Shown: positions 24,401 to 33,544 of the stretch, piece after piece
How positions within the stretch are numbered: position 1 is the first letter of the stretch
Layout: every line of letters begins with the position of its first letter
Source of the DNA: Eleusine coracana subsp. coracana
Taxonomy: Eukaryota; Streptophyta; Magnoliopsida; Poales; Poaceae
Assembly (NCBI GenBank): GCA_032690845.1
Contig: CM064427.1
Span: 17,247,501-17,311,500, forward strand
Length of the DNA stretch: 64,000 nucleotides
Direction of reading: 5' to 3'
Program-made: the position numbers and the translations under genes
Notes under the pieces: generated by a model
Told to the model about the DNA's origin: nothing
What the model saw: the letters and a program-made list of their open reading frames with translations, nothing else
Database searches by the model: none

Positions 24401-26392
24401 AGTATGGAAGAACCTTCCTCGTAAAATCGAGAACAAAAAAGTTGAGGTAATTCTTGGAATTTCTTCCCTTTCTATGCTGTTTGTTTTGTAAGAACCAGCT
24501 AACTTTACTGAATGGTCTGTGTGCATCTCTAAGCTTTTATCTACACCTGGGGATAGCTATGGTACAAAAAAAATTATTATTTAAAAATGTTTCTCACCTT
24601 TCAATCCCATGTGTTCTTCATTCCGAGTTCTGTTGTTCTTAGCTAGTATGCCAGAAAAGCTCCTTAGCCAATTTTGAAAGTCCCTTTGTAGATTGGGTAG
24701 TGGGTGGTTGAAAACGACTACACAAAATACCGTAACTGATGAATGTAGAGTGCAGCAGAGAACACTCATATGTAGCAAAGGTCCTCTTCGACGTTTCTGA
24801 TGTGAAGACTACATTAGACCCACTTGCCATGTTGAAAGTATCATATTTACGATGTCCATAAAATTTGAGATATGTAATGTTATTCCAAATCTGTTCAGAG
24901 TCTACATGTGCCTTTTTATTTTGTATTTGCTCAACCATTGTTTTGTGATTGTTCTCCATTTTCTTGAAAATTGCAATGCATTGAATCGTAATATTTCATT
25001 TGTTAAGGACATGAAGGGTGTAGCCATTGCAGTATTTCCACTGTCTGGTTGTATAAAATAGGTTGATAGTACCTCCAGATGTTTATTTTTTCATAATGTT
25101 GGTTAATGCAAATTTGCAGTAATCGGAGTCCAATAAAAATATGGAGGTTATAGACTTATAGTAATGTACTGATGTGCCATTTAAAAGATACATAATGATA
25201 GACTAGATATGGTGTCTGCTAATTCGCAAATAGTGTGGTTTTAAGGATATCGTAAAAAGATGCTAAGTACCATCCGTACTGCTGAAATTTGCGACTTTCC
25301 ATTCTTACTATTTTAAGGAAATTGTTTGAAGGCGGCAAATCAATGAATTCTTTTCTTTTGTATAAAATTGGTTCAAGAACAACAACTGAAACTTTATTCT
25401 TCAGTTCTCCCACGTGAGTAAGTTCTCTGAACATGGCATGTGTAACACTAAACCCATTGGCAGTGTACCACATTTCATTCGAGACTGCAAAGTATAGGTA
25501 TATGGGTATTTATTGGCTGTGGTCCTATTGTTTAGGGGTACTAGCCTACCCCACTTGCTTGGGACTAATATTGTCAGTTGTCAAACTGACATTAGCAATT
25601 ATTGTGAAATGTATATCCTTTTTTACTTTGTACTCCCTCCGTCCCAAAATATAAGCATTCCAGGGTAGGATAGAGAGTGTCCAGGTTCATTGGAGATGGT
25701 ATGAATCTGGACCAAGTCTTCGAATGCTTATATTTTGGGACGGAGGGAGTACATGTTAAGAACATTTGCATTCTCTATGGTATCATCAGTACAGTACCCC
25801 TTAAGACTCTTGTTCTTTGTTACCAGGTGCCACAGCAGGAAAATGATTATGATTGTGGCGTGTTTGTGCTTTACAATATGCAGCGCTTTATTCAGGAGGC
25901 GCCTAAAAGGCTCCACAAGAAAGACCTTTCGATGGTAAGTCACCATTCTGTGGATGTCTCCCATTTTATGCAATTTATGCTTGTCTACTCGCCGAGGGCA
26001 CTCATTGGATATATGTGACTCACTTCTGTACCTTTTTCATTTCCTATTAGTTTGGCAAACGTTGGTTCAAACCTGAAGAGCCATCTAAACTTAGACTTGA
26101 AATTCGCTGTTTAATTCTATCATTTGGGGAAGCTGAACCAAAGAATGATGCAATCGAGCTGTCGTGTGGGGAAGCTGAACCTAAGAATGGGGAAGCTGAA
26201 CCTAAGAATGATGCAACCGAACAGTCATTCGTGGAAGCTGAATCTAAGAATGGTACAACCGCTCCATCTTGCAGCGAAACTGACTCCAAGAAATATCTAA
26301 CGGAGCCAGCATCAGAGGTCTTGACAGAGGCAGTTGAAGTTGCATCTACAGAAGTGCAGGCTTCTGTTCAAGAAATTTGTAGCTGCGATTGA
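15494..26392 (+). CDS. OTS1: SUMO protease, OTS/ULP1 type (peptidase C48)
   Basis: Nuclear cysteine protease that removes SUMO from proteins, related to Arabidopsis OVERLY TOLERANT TO SALT 1/2. Fourteen exons: 15494-15766, 16161-16212, 17367-17440, 17585-17838, 19145-19193, 19638-19702, 19904-19933, 20012-20107, 21347-21446, 22414-22508, 23971-24093, 24332-24446, 25827-25934, 26051-26392; 1776 nt, 591 residues, all in frame. The N-terminus (LPDDVLRDKKLRLEKML, then LRDGGKKLRASM) matches the OTS N-terminal motif. The middle is basic and low complexity. The C48 domain spans about 275-490: SPIMNFYI, YHIFNTYFF, RRWWKGVDIF. The catalytic set is present: His365 (AHWSLVI), Asp388 (HLDSL), Gln446 and Cys452 (PQQENDYDCG). 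The C-terminal tail, with GEAEPKN repeats, is longer than in Arabidopsis. ATG 15494 is the first with family similarity. Confidence 0.93.
17501..17558 (+). repeat. SINE 3'-end-like fragment (Au-type)
   Basis: The sequence ccctaccccaacttggttgg followed by gactaaaaag and a (ttgttgttg)-rich tail resembles the conserved 3' end of the plant Au SINE. It lies in intron 3 of the SUMO protease gene. The 5' tRNA-like part was not found, so this is a tail fragment. A second related piece is at 25543-25574. Confidence 0.5.
18071..18547. mobile_element. Long fold-back element in intron 4 of the SUMO protease gene
   Basis: The left arm (about 18071-18250) pairs with the right arm (about 18365-18547) over nearly 180 bases. 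The ends are agggaaaatgggctgtggga and, on the other strand, agagaaaattggccgtggaa. Inner matches include gtgcccttgcttg against caagcaagggcac, and cacactgaaaacatg against catggtttttcagtgtg. Only about 115 bases lie between the arms. There is no transposase, so it is a MITE-like element; the superfamily cannot be fixed because no clear target duplication is visible in the A-rich left flank. In the unspliced transcript it would form a long imperfect hairpin. Confidence 0.8.
25543..25574 (+). repeat. SINE 3'-end-like fragment
   Basis: The sequence agcctaccccacttgcttgg followed by gactaatattgt is close to the Au-type SINE 3' end. It lies in intron 12 of the SUMO protease gene, 58 bases before a Stowaway MITE. 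It is short, so the assignment is tentative. Confidence 0.4.
25633..25749. mobile_element. Stowaway MITE (Tc1/Mariner-type)
   Basis: A 117-bp element with near-perfect 28-base terminal inverted repeats, CTCCCTCCGTCCCAAAATAT on the left and its complement on the right. It is flanked by TA on both sides (25631-25632 and 25750-25751). This is the textbook grass Stowaway terminus. It sits in intron 12 of the SUMO protease gene, about 78 bases before exon 13. Confidence 0.95.
26126..26253 (+). repeat. Four in-frame repeats encoding GEAEPKN in the SUMO protease tail
   Basis: Copies begin at about 26126, 26168, 26189 and 26231, each reading g(g/t)ggaagctgaa(c/t)c(a/t)aagaat. They encode GEAEPKN, GEAEPKN, GEAEPKN and VEAESKN within the last exon, and the unit length keeps the frame. 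The repeats extend the acidic C-terminal tail beyond the protease domain. Confidence 0.85.
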
Positions 26393-27624
26393 TGCTACTA
26401 TAACTTGCTAACGGCTGACTCTGGATTATGTTGTGGAGGGGAAGAGATTGCATCTTGTGGGTATTGTAGCTGCTATTTTGCTGTCTTATGCCTCATGCGG
26501 AGGAAATTTGTGGGTGCATGTATATAAACCAGTAACTTAGAATATGCAGTGTATAGCTAAAATTGGGTTGCTGGTTTGGTAATCACCCGGTTCGTAACTT
26601 CCACCCTTATGAGCGAGCGCAGCCCTCTACTCACGCTTGTCCTTTCGCCTCACTTGCACACAACGGTGGTTCCGAGGTCTTTGTGCATCGCACTTGCATC
26701 TTCTACTCACGCCGCGGGTTGCATCTATTCTAGTAGTTCAAAACACAGCAAATTAAGCCGTGCAATGAATCGTGAGGATGATCAGCATCTGCTTGAGGTG
26801 GCTATCTTGTCGTTCTACCATTCTTGTGTTCACACCAAAAAAAGGCAGTTTGCAGGTGGCCACTAAAACTAAGAGAAACCGCTCAGCGAGTAACGCTCTA
26901 AAACTATGACCCTTCTTTGGTTTGCAACCCTTTCTTGGTAGGAGGTCCCTATGAGTCGTGACGGTGGGACAATGCCACTGCAGCACTGGCCATATACACT
27001 TCACAAGACGCGACCTCCTTCGTTTATCTGTAGTTTCTGTTTATGCCTATCACTATCAGGACTGGTCCACACTCGCTTCCTGTCGTTGCCCCTCCTGCTC
27101 GGGCTCAGCTCGTATCGCGTCTGGGTTTTCTTGCCTCGTGCAACTAAAATTTGACGATGGATGGACATACTCTTATCTATTCTATCTCACATACATGCAC
27201 ACAGACAGAGAAATGTGACCAGATCAAGGTACATTATAAAAGAAAACGTGAAGCTTCACCCAACCCTCCCTCTAGTAAACGCTATCGCGGCCCAGCTCCA
27301 CAGCGTGGTGCACTCTCCTAATTCAGCTGCCACTTCCGCCCTTCAACAGCGTTGAATCCTGATACAACACGACAGGATTGTTTAAGCCTTGAAGTTTGAA
27401 GATTTGCGTTATTGAAGTTCGAAATGTTGACGAGGGGCATTATACCTGTTTCGGCTTGGAAACGAATAAAGTTAATCAAGAAACATCTCGTTAATTAACA
27501 AACTAATGTAATCTTTGATTGTCAAATAGAAAAAAAAACTAATATAACCAAATTTTTTTTATCGATGGTTCAAGTGTGCTGAACCAATTGAGGCATCTTA
27601 GGAATCAAGGCGATCAGGTTTATT
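26393..27624. other. Spacer between convergent SUMO protease and bHLH-like genes
   Basis: The left part holds the 3' untranslated region of the SUMO protease, probably to about 26580. The right end should hold the 3' untranslated region of the minus-strand bHLH-like gene. The stretch 26580-27350 is of mixed, partly GC-rich composition with no supported frame, RNA gene or recognised repeat. Confidence 0.45.
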
Positions 27625-30600
27625 TTATTCTATGAACAACTTTCTGAGTCTTGTTGCCACCATGGGTGCATCCAACACAACCCCAGAACTTCTTGCCTGC
27701 AGATATTATCAAGAGGGAAGGTGAGATGTCATGTAATAAGAAACTGGAAACTAAAAAGGAATTATAAACGCCAATATAATATATACCCTGCACTTTATTG
27801 TGTAAGCAGTCTTGCTATCGTCAACTATACAAAAACTCGCTTTGATGATTTCGATGCATTGATCTTGCTCAATCGCATGGATCACCTTGTACAGTTCAAG
27901 GTTTTTCTCTGAGTTCAGTGTAAAATTCACATCAAAATGTGCTATTCATCCACGTTGTCGTTGTAGCTGCACCTTGTTACTTGCAGGATCTTTGAATAGC
28001 AATCATCTCTCCTTTGCTTCAGCTTCTCAACTCTTTCTCTTAGATCTTTAATGTAGTAGTTTGTAGCTTGCTTCAGTTGGCAAGGAAGGTCTGACGAGTC
28101 CTATTCGTCCAACCATAGATTACAACTTCGATGCTGTTATCAATTTCTTGGAAATTTTGACTATATATCAATAGCTTTTAAGAATATTGTTTGGAAACAT
28201 TAAAATCACATGTGTATATTCGTCTTGGAAAAATACATTCATAATAGACAATAATTATGGTCGATGTTGAACATAAAAGACCTAGAAAAGTCAATAGTGT
28301 CATGTACTACTCCGTTCTAAAATTATTGTCGTTGTTGACTTTTTAGTTATATTTGACCATTCATCTTATATAAAATATTTACTTAAATATAAAATGTTAT
28401 AAGTTATATTTTAATTTTCTCTAGTGATAAAACAAATCATGAAAAAATATATTATAATTTTTAATTTATTTTAAATAAAACAAATGGTAAAATATAACAA
28501 AGCAAGTCAACGGTAACAACAATTTTGAAACAGAGAGAGTATTGTTTAAAACTAAAAGAGTATTTGAATTTTCACTGCAGCAATTGTTATACTAAATTTT
28601 TAACACTTTTAAAGTGATGGATTTTTTCCATCTAATTAATACAATGTAAATATCTTCAAACCGAGTTTAATTTTATTTGTACTTCCCTACTCATGTTTAC
28701 AACTACATGTCTTTTTTTAATTACATTGTTTATTATATTTGCCAGTTCTAAAACGTCATGCATAAAACCAATAATGGCAGTGGTTTACAGATGAGATGGC
28801 AGTTGTTTAAAAAGACTCAAGCAAACCACCCTTGGGTGGATTTGGAGCTACAACCTAGAAATTATGAGGTGGGCTCAGATGAGATGGCAGTGGTTTAAAA
28901 AGACTCGAGCAGACCGCCCTTGGGTGGATTTGGAGCTGCTAGAACATGCGAATTCACCGGCTTTATTTGCCATAGCAGTGATAACCCAAGTTGGCAACCG
29001 TACCAATACGTTGTTTTGACTGATAGATGGCTCCATGGTTGTTCCATTGTGGACTTAGTTCCTTCAGCTGCTGCTTGTGTCATGCCCCCAAAATAGAGCT
29101 CATAGAACAACAGTGGCGCAAGCACTTGAGAATGATGTTTGGATCGGTGATATCCAAGGAGGGCTCTCCATGGTCGGCTTCATGGAATTTTTATGGCTTG
29201 GTGATTGCTTGAGGGAAGTGACTCTGACTGGAGAAGAGGAGCAACATATATGGCGCCTTGATGTTAGAGTGTGGTCCGGCTTGTTCGGCGCACGAACCCC
29301 TGCTGCCAGCCAAGGTCACAATGGGCCTATCGTCAAACCATAGGCCCAACTAGAACCCCTTGGTTCTGAAATCTCAACCTAAAAGACTAGACTGATAGGT
29401 GAGGTTCTCTCCACCTTATAAGTTAACATCCCATCATCAATATTCAATGTGGAACTAAACCCAACAATCTTCTCTATCACACATCGGATGGCCTAATTTC
29501 CCCTTCATACCCCACAAACAACCCGATAACCGTGTGGCCCGGGAGACCCATTCCGACGGTCTGATATCCGTGTAAGACCCATGAGATGTTCTAGGTTTTC
29601 GACCTTGACTCTGATACCGATGTTCTAGTCTGATATGTGAGATTTTCTCCGACTTATAAGTTGGCATCCCCATCATCAATATCCGATGTGGGATTAAACC
29701 TAACACTTGATGCTTCAGGAATCAATTCAGCAAAAGCATATCCATCATTCTTCAACGGATCGGTGTCATTTGAGCCTTGGTGAAAATTATGGAAGTCAAT
29801 GCAAATTCTATCAATGGTTGGCGATTAGGAACCGTAGTTGGACAGGTGACTGCCTTGCTCGTCAGGGACTAGAACATCCGGATTCCGGACCAGTGTCAAT
29901 GTGCGATCAGGAAGATGAAATGGTCTAGCACTTGCTCGTCAACTGTGTGTTTGCATGGCAAGTTTGGTTCAGCATTCTTGCACCACTAGGATTGCAGCAA
30001 GCAGTCCCAAGACGACGTGTCCGACCATTTGCAGAACGGTGCGCAAAAACAGATGGCAAAGTCAAGAAGCAATATAAGAAATGAGTAAATTCCATGGTTA
30101 TTTTGACAACTTAGCTCATTTGGAAACATCGTAATGCCTGTGTATTTAATGGAGCTTCCCCTTCAGTTGTTGAAGTCCTGCGCCATCAAAGATGAAATCA
30201 AGCAATGGGGTATGCATACGACTTGATGGTGTGGGAGCTTCAGTTTAAGTGCTCCTGTGTGTGGATGACTGGATGTGTGGTCGTTTTATCTGTGAGTAAC
30301 GGGTGATACTTTTGTAACCGTGTTTTAACTCACTCATGTACAGTCGTGGCATGAGCTGGCATTGTATACGGGCTTGTTTTTCTCTTTATAATACAAAGAT
30401 ACACAACTCTCCTACATATAAAGTATAAAGTTTTCTGTTACAACTTTAACCTTTAGAGAATATTTTCTTCCCAAAATTTTCAGCTATCTAATGTCTCTTA
30501 GATACAGCATGTCTTTTAAAATGCAATTGCAAATTTGTTCTGAAAGTACATATCTAATATTAAGTTGAAAGCATTGTTCTTACTTTCAGATGTAGTTACT

Positions 30601-33109
30601 TCCATATTAGTAGATTCATAAACATATTACAATATATGTGTTACAACCAGGTGTAGTTACTCCTAAAAGAAGGAAAGGCTGAAGGAGTATGGATCAATTG
30701 GGTCAGCTTCTCTATTTTCATGGCTGACTTGATGAAGCCTAATCCAAATTAGCAGCAGTAACCATGATTATCTTCCCTACTTGCATTGCTATGTCGATTA
30801 ATTAATAGAAAGCAATAAATTGATCTCTAATTTGATAGGATGATACAGATAGTGTCTTTGCAGAAACTTGATCATGGCCGAATTTCTTGGAAATTGATCT
30901 TTTTTTGTGGAGGATTTGTTTTATGATGAGGAAGTAGCTTTTTTTTTTCCTATGAAGCTGTAAAAGTGTAACATGATTTGTTTGGTCAAAATTCACAGTT
31001 TGAATGAAAACATATGGAGATAAGCACCAATTCCATCTAAAATATGGTGTAAATCATCAAATTTTTTAACCTATAAAAATTGTTGATTCTCGTCCCCCCA
31101 CCCCCCTATTTTCTTGTGTTTGATATGGTTTATTAAACTACTTATTGAAAGTATTTATGCTCAATAAACAATTTTGGACTATCAAACAGAAAAATAGAAA
31201 AAGAGTTTATGGGATATAAACACCTATAAGCACTTTGCTATTTTGTACTATCATAAACACTTTGGACAAAGCAGCAAAATATAGCTTATAATATTTATGA
31301 GTTGTTTTCTCCCTCAGTATAAGCAGTTTGGACAGATAAGCATAATTAGTTTTGTCAAATGGATTAATTGTTTATGCTGCAATAAGCATTATAAGCAGTT
31401 TTGATTGAATGCACTATAAACACTTTGGACATAAGCCCTGTTGAACAGACCCTTAATCTATAGTTCTAGAGTTGGAGTGAAAATGAATTGGAGTCAAAGC
31501 ATGTAGACAAACGTGGCATATAATGCCGTATATTATTTCTTCATTTTGTACCCTACCCCTATATCATTGTCTCGGAGTGAGTCAACCACAGATAATGTCA
31601 TAAGGTTTGCAGGGAGATGAAACATGCTAGAGTTGCAATTAGAGTGAGAACAGAGATACTGAACGCTAATATATATGAAACCAGATAATTTTATCCTCTT
31701 ATCTAGATCAACCATCGGTTTTCTACCATATTCTTAAATGGATAACCGTCATATATAAACTTCATCAAATCAAACGTTTGGATTTCAGATGGATAGGACT
31801 CATCTCGACTTCTATCCCGCTATTTTTCCTAGACCCAGATTTTTTAACATGGGAGTAACTACACCTGGAAGTATGAACACATACCTAAGATGGATTTTTC
31901 AACATGGGAGTAACAGTTGGTTGGCGGGTGGAGATGCGACTATGTAGATGGGTCACATTTGTGCTTCACGGGAGGGATGAACTCGATAAGATAGCAATGA
32001 TACGGAAGAGAGGCATGAGTCGTCTTTTGAACTATTTTTATCTCATTTTTTCCTCGCTCAGTAAGCATGCACAAGCAGTTTGAAACACAAGATGTGAACG
32101 ACTAGAGAGGAAGTCACTCACTTTAACAACTTTGCAGATATGTGAATATATAATATAAAAACTAGAATGATTTAGTTCACATACGTACAAGATATATTCA
32201 GGAGTCCGTTTTTGGTGACTGGAATGTCTCGCCCCTCCGAGGTCGGGTCCGTTTACACTTGATAGCTCTCTAGGACCTCAAGACTGCTCTCACAGATCAA
32301 TATATGTCTTTTCTACATACTTTGTCCTCACTCATGTGCACCTGAGACAAACTTTCCGGTCGGTCACCCATCCCTAAATTGCTCCAAGCCAAACACGCTT
32401 AACCTCAGAGTTTTTTTTAAGGATGAGCTTTCGAAAAAGAAGTTGTAACTTTTTGATATAAGTAATCTATCAATCCTATTAAGCTCTGGACCGGGATATC
32501 ACAGTGACATATTAGCACATGGTTAATGGAACACTATATTCCAGATGGAGGGAGGGAGGGGGGAGGAAAACTACCTTTCCCTCTTCAAGAATGTGTTATT
32601 TCGTATATATGATTCCGATGTTATCACAATGAAGCTAGCACAGATTAAAGACACATGTTCAATTCTTCAGGAAACTTGATGGGGTTAACCTGGCTAAATT
32701 TGCTAGGTACTAACTGACAGTGATAATGCATGAACGTAGTGCATCATGCTTCTGGAGCCTGAACAAGTGAATCAGTATTCAGTGCATCCCCAAGGCACTG
32801 CACTATTTCTACATTCCGTACGGAACCTTGTGGTATAAGGTATAAAATATTTTCATGAAACACGATATATCTCTTCCAAAAGTTCGCAGCCTAGCTATAC
32901 TCTAGGAGTATAAAATCACTCTTATATGCAGAGTTCTAATGCGTGTATTGTACCTGTGAATAGGCCAGCTGATAGTCTTCTGGGACGAGAGACATAAGCT
33001 TGGAGCACAGAACTTCCATCTCCGCTCTGGACCCCATCGTCGTCCTCCCTGCATCATCAGCGTCGTCCACCGCCGTGGTTCTCCCACCATTACCTCCCCT
33101 CGTCTTCAT
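27625..33109 (-). CDS. bHLH-like transcription factor with a 4.85-kb TE-filled intron, possibly frameshifted
   Basis: Four minus-strand exons were joined by hand. Exon 1, 33109-32954, starts at ATG and ends CAG|GTACAA (SRAEMEVLCSKLMSLVPEDY, helix 1). Exon 2, 28100-27981 or to 27942, carries helix 2 and a zipper-like run (QATNYYIKDLRERVEKLKQR). Exon 3 ends at 27787 with donor AGG|GTATAT and encodes an ACT-like segment (SEKNLELYKVIHAIEQD, later YTIKCR). Exon 4, 27696-27625, encodes VATRLRKLFIE and a stop. Junctions 1-2 and 3-4 are phase 0. Between exons 2 and 3 the frame changes: exon 2's own frame stops at 27944. Either a 74-nt intron (27980-27907) or a frameshift joins them, so this may be a pseudogene. 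The basic region is degenerate, with no H-E-R pattern, so DNA binding is doubtful. The order helix 1, helix 2, ACT-like is typical of plant bHLH proteins. Confidence 0.65.
28310..28539. mobile_element. Stowaway-like MITE
   Basis: A 230-bp AT-rich element with inverted termini ctccgttctaaaattattgt and, on the other strand, ctctctctgtttcaaaattg, flanked by TA on both sides (28308-28309 and 28540-28541). Longer pairing extends inward (gtcgttgttgac against gtcaacggtaac). It lies in intron 1 of the bHLH-like gene. The terminus is a diverged form of the CTCCCTCCGT Stowaway end. Confidence 0.8.
28788..28941 (+). repeat. Direct duplication, 88-bp period, at the left end of the LINE
   Basis: Two copies (28788-28853 and 28876-28941) share cagatgagatggcagt, then gtttaaaaagactc and a cccttgggtggatttggagc stretch, with a few differences. 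Each encodes the LINE-type sequence RWQWFKKT...PWVDLEL. The repeat duplicates a small part of the LINE reading frame near its truncated 5' end. Confidence 0.85.
29262..29705 (-). mobile_element. TRIM-like miniature retrotransposon inserted in the LINE
   Basis: A 444-bp element with TGTTAG...CTAACA ends and a perfect 5-bp target duplication CTTGA (29257-29261 and 29706-29710). On the minus strand the first repeat (29705-29621) starts TGTTAGGTTTAATCCCACAT and is followed by a primer-binding-like CGGTATCAGAGTC (initiator tRNA-Met type). The second repeat starts at 29466 with TGTTGGGTTTAGTTCCACAT, preceded by a purine stretch (GAAGGGGAAATTAGG). No coding capacity. The two terminal repeats match only over about 80 bases; the second one is longer (to 29262), so either one LTR is truncated or the LTR border is misjudged. 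Confidence 0.8.
30411..32219. other. AT-rich intron DNA with a 17-bp perfect inverted repeat
   Basis: CCAGGTGTAGTTACTCC at 30647-30663 is exactly complementary to 31852-31868, 1.2 kb apart. A variant direct copy (cagatgtagttacttcc) is at 30587-30603. These could be the ends of an unclassified DNA transposon, but no target duplication or transposase was found. The interior (31200-31440) has repeated aaacactttggac and aagcagttt motifs. The stretch forms part of intron 1 of the bHLH-like gene. Confidence 0.4.
32220..32503 (-). mobile_element. Cassandra solo LTR with 5S rRNA-like promoter
   Basis: Read on the minus strand, the LTR begins TGTGATATCCCGG and ends GAGACATTCCA (284 bp). It is flanked by a perfect 5-bp duplication GTGAC (32215-32219 and 32504-32508). 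At about 32364-32410 the minus strand reads GAGGTTAAGCGTGTTTGGC and GGGATGGGTGACC. These match the 5S rRNA internal promoter region (GTTAAGCGTGCTTGGGC ... GGATGGGTGACC), the hallmark of Cassandra TRIMs. Only one LTR is present, with no internal domain, and a clean duplication surrounds it, so it is a solo LTR made by recombination between the two LTRs. It is not a real 5S gene. Confidence 0.92.
32547..32566 (+). other. G-quadruplex-forming motif
   Basis: GGAGGGAGGGAGGGGGGAGG contains at least four runs of G with one-base loops and could fold into a G-quadruplex on the plus strand. It lies in intron 1 of the bHLH-like gene, on the non-template strand of the LINE but the template strand of the gene. 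Confidence 0.6.
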
Positions 33110-33164
33110 GGCGCTCGGTCTCTCACTTATTTCTCACTCAATGGAGAAGGGGCAGACTGCCTTG

Positions 33165-33170
33165 TTTATA
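33165..33170 (-). promoter_or_regulatory. TATA box of the bHLH-like gene
   Basis: On the minus strand CTATAAACAAGG lies about 56 bases upstream of the ATG at 33109, a spacing that suits a short leader. This supports 33109 as the start of a real transcription unit. The 300 bases further upstream, to the CACTA element at 33545, hold no other recognised feature. Confidence 0.55.
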
Positions 33171-33544
33171 GGTAGAGGCATGTGTGGCCCCAGCCTGGCG
33201 CCCTGGCGTATGCACATGGATTATGAGGTCGAACGGCCATACGTCTAGTTGTACAGCTAGGTATCATTGCGATGGGGATGGACCTTGTCTGGTCTTCGTG
33301 ATTATTATGTGTTTGGAGATTGATGAATCAAATAATTACTACGGTCCTTGCATTTCACCCATGAGTTTTAAATAATTAAGCACTTAAAAAGGGAGAAAGT
33401 TAGAATATAGCATATACATGCGGCCTTCTTTAGATCATTCAATAAATTTATCTTTAATGCCAAATTAAATGAAATCATCATACTATAGTAACTGTCAAAA
33501 TGTTTCGTTCACACCCGTATAAAAAATAAAATTGCTTTATATTA

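Larger units (their letters stand above)
28788..30410 (+). mobile_element. 5'-truncated LINE (plant L1 type) 3' end, split by a TRIM
   Basis: Fragments typical of the C-terminal part of plant LINE ORF2 follow in order. Region 28880-29000 reads WFKKT...PWVDLELLE. Region 29100-29255 reads TVAQALENDVWIGDIQGGLS and ends in EEQHIWRLD. After an inserted TRIM comes the zinc-finger RVT domain (about 29800-30000: LARQGLEHP, MCDQEDE, HLLVNCVFAWQVWF), then IWKHRNACVFNGA. The 3' end (ctttataatacaaagataca near 30390) is the usual LINE end. Frames are broken throughout. It is inserted in intron 1 of the bHLH-like gene, antisense to it. Confidence 0.85.

Noticed and set aside
24639..24959. 106-codon minus-strand frame in a SUMO protease intron
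   Set aside because: No domain; AT-rich chance frame in intron 12.
32364..32412. 5S rRNA gene
   Set aside because: Only about 50 bases around the internal promoter match, they sit within a TG...CA element with a 5-bp duplication, and the flanks are Cassandra LTR.
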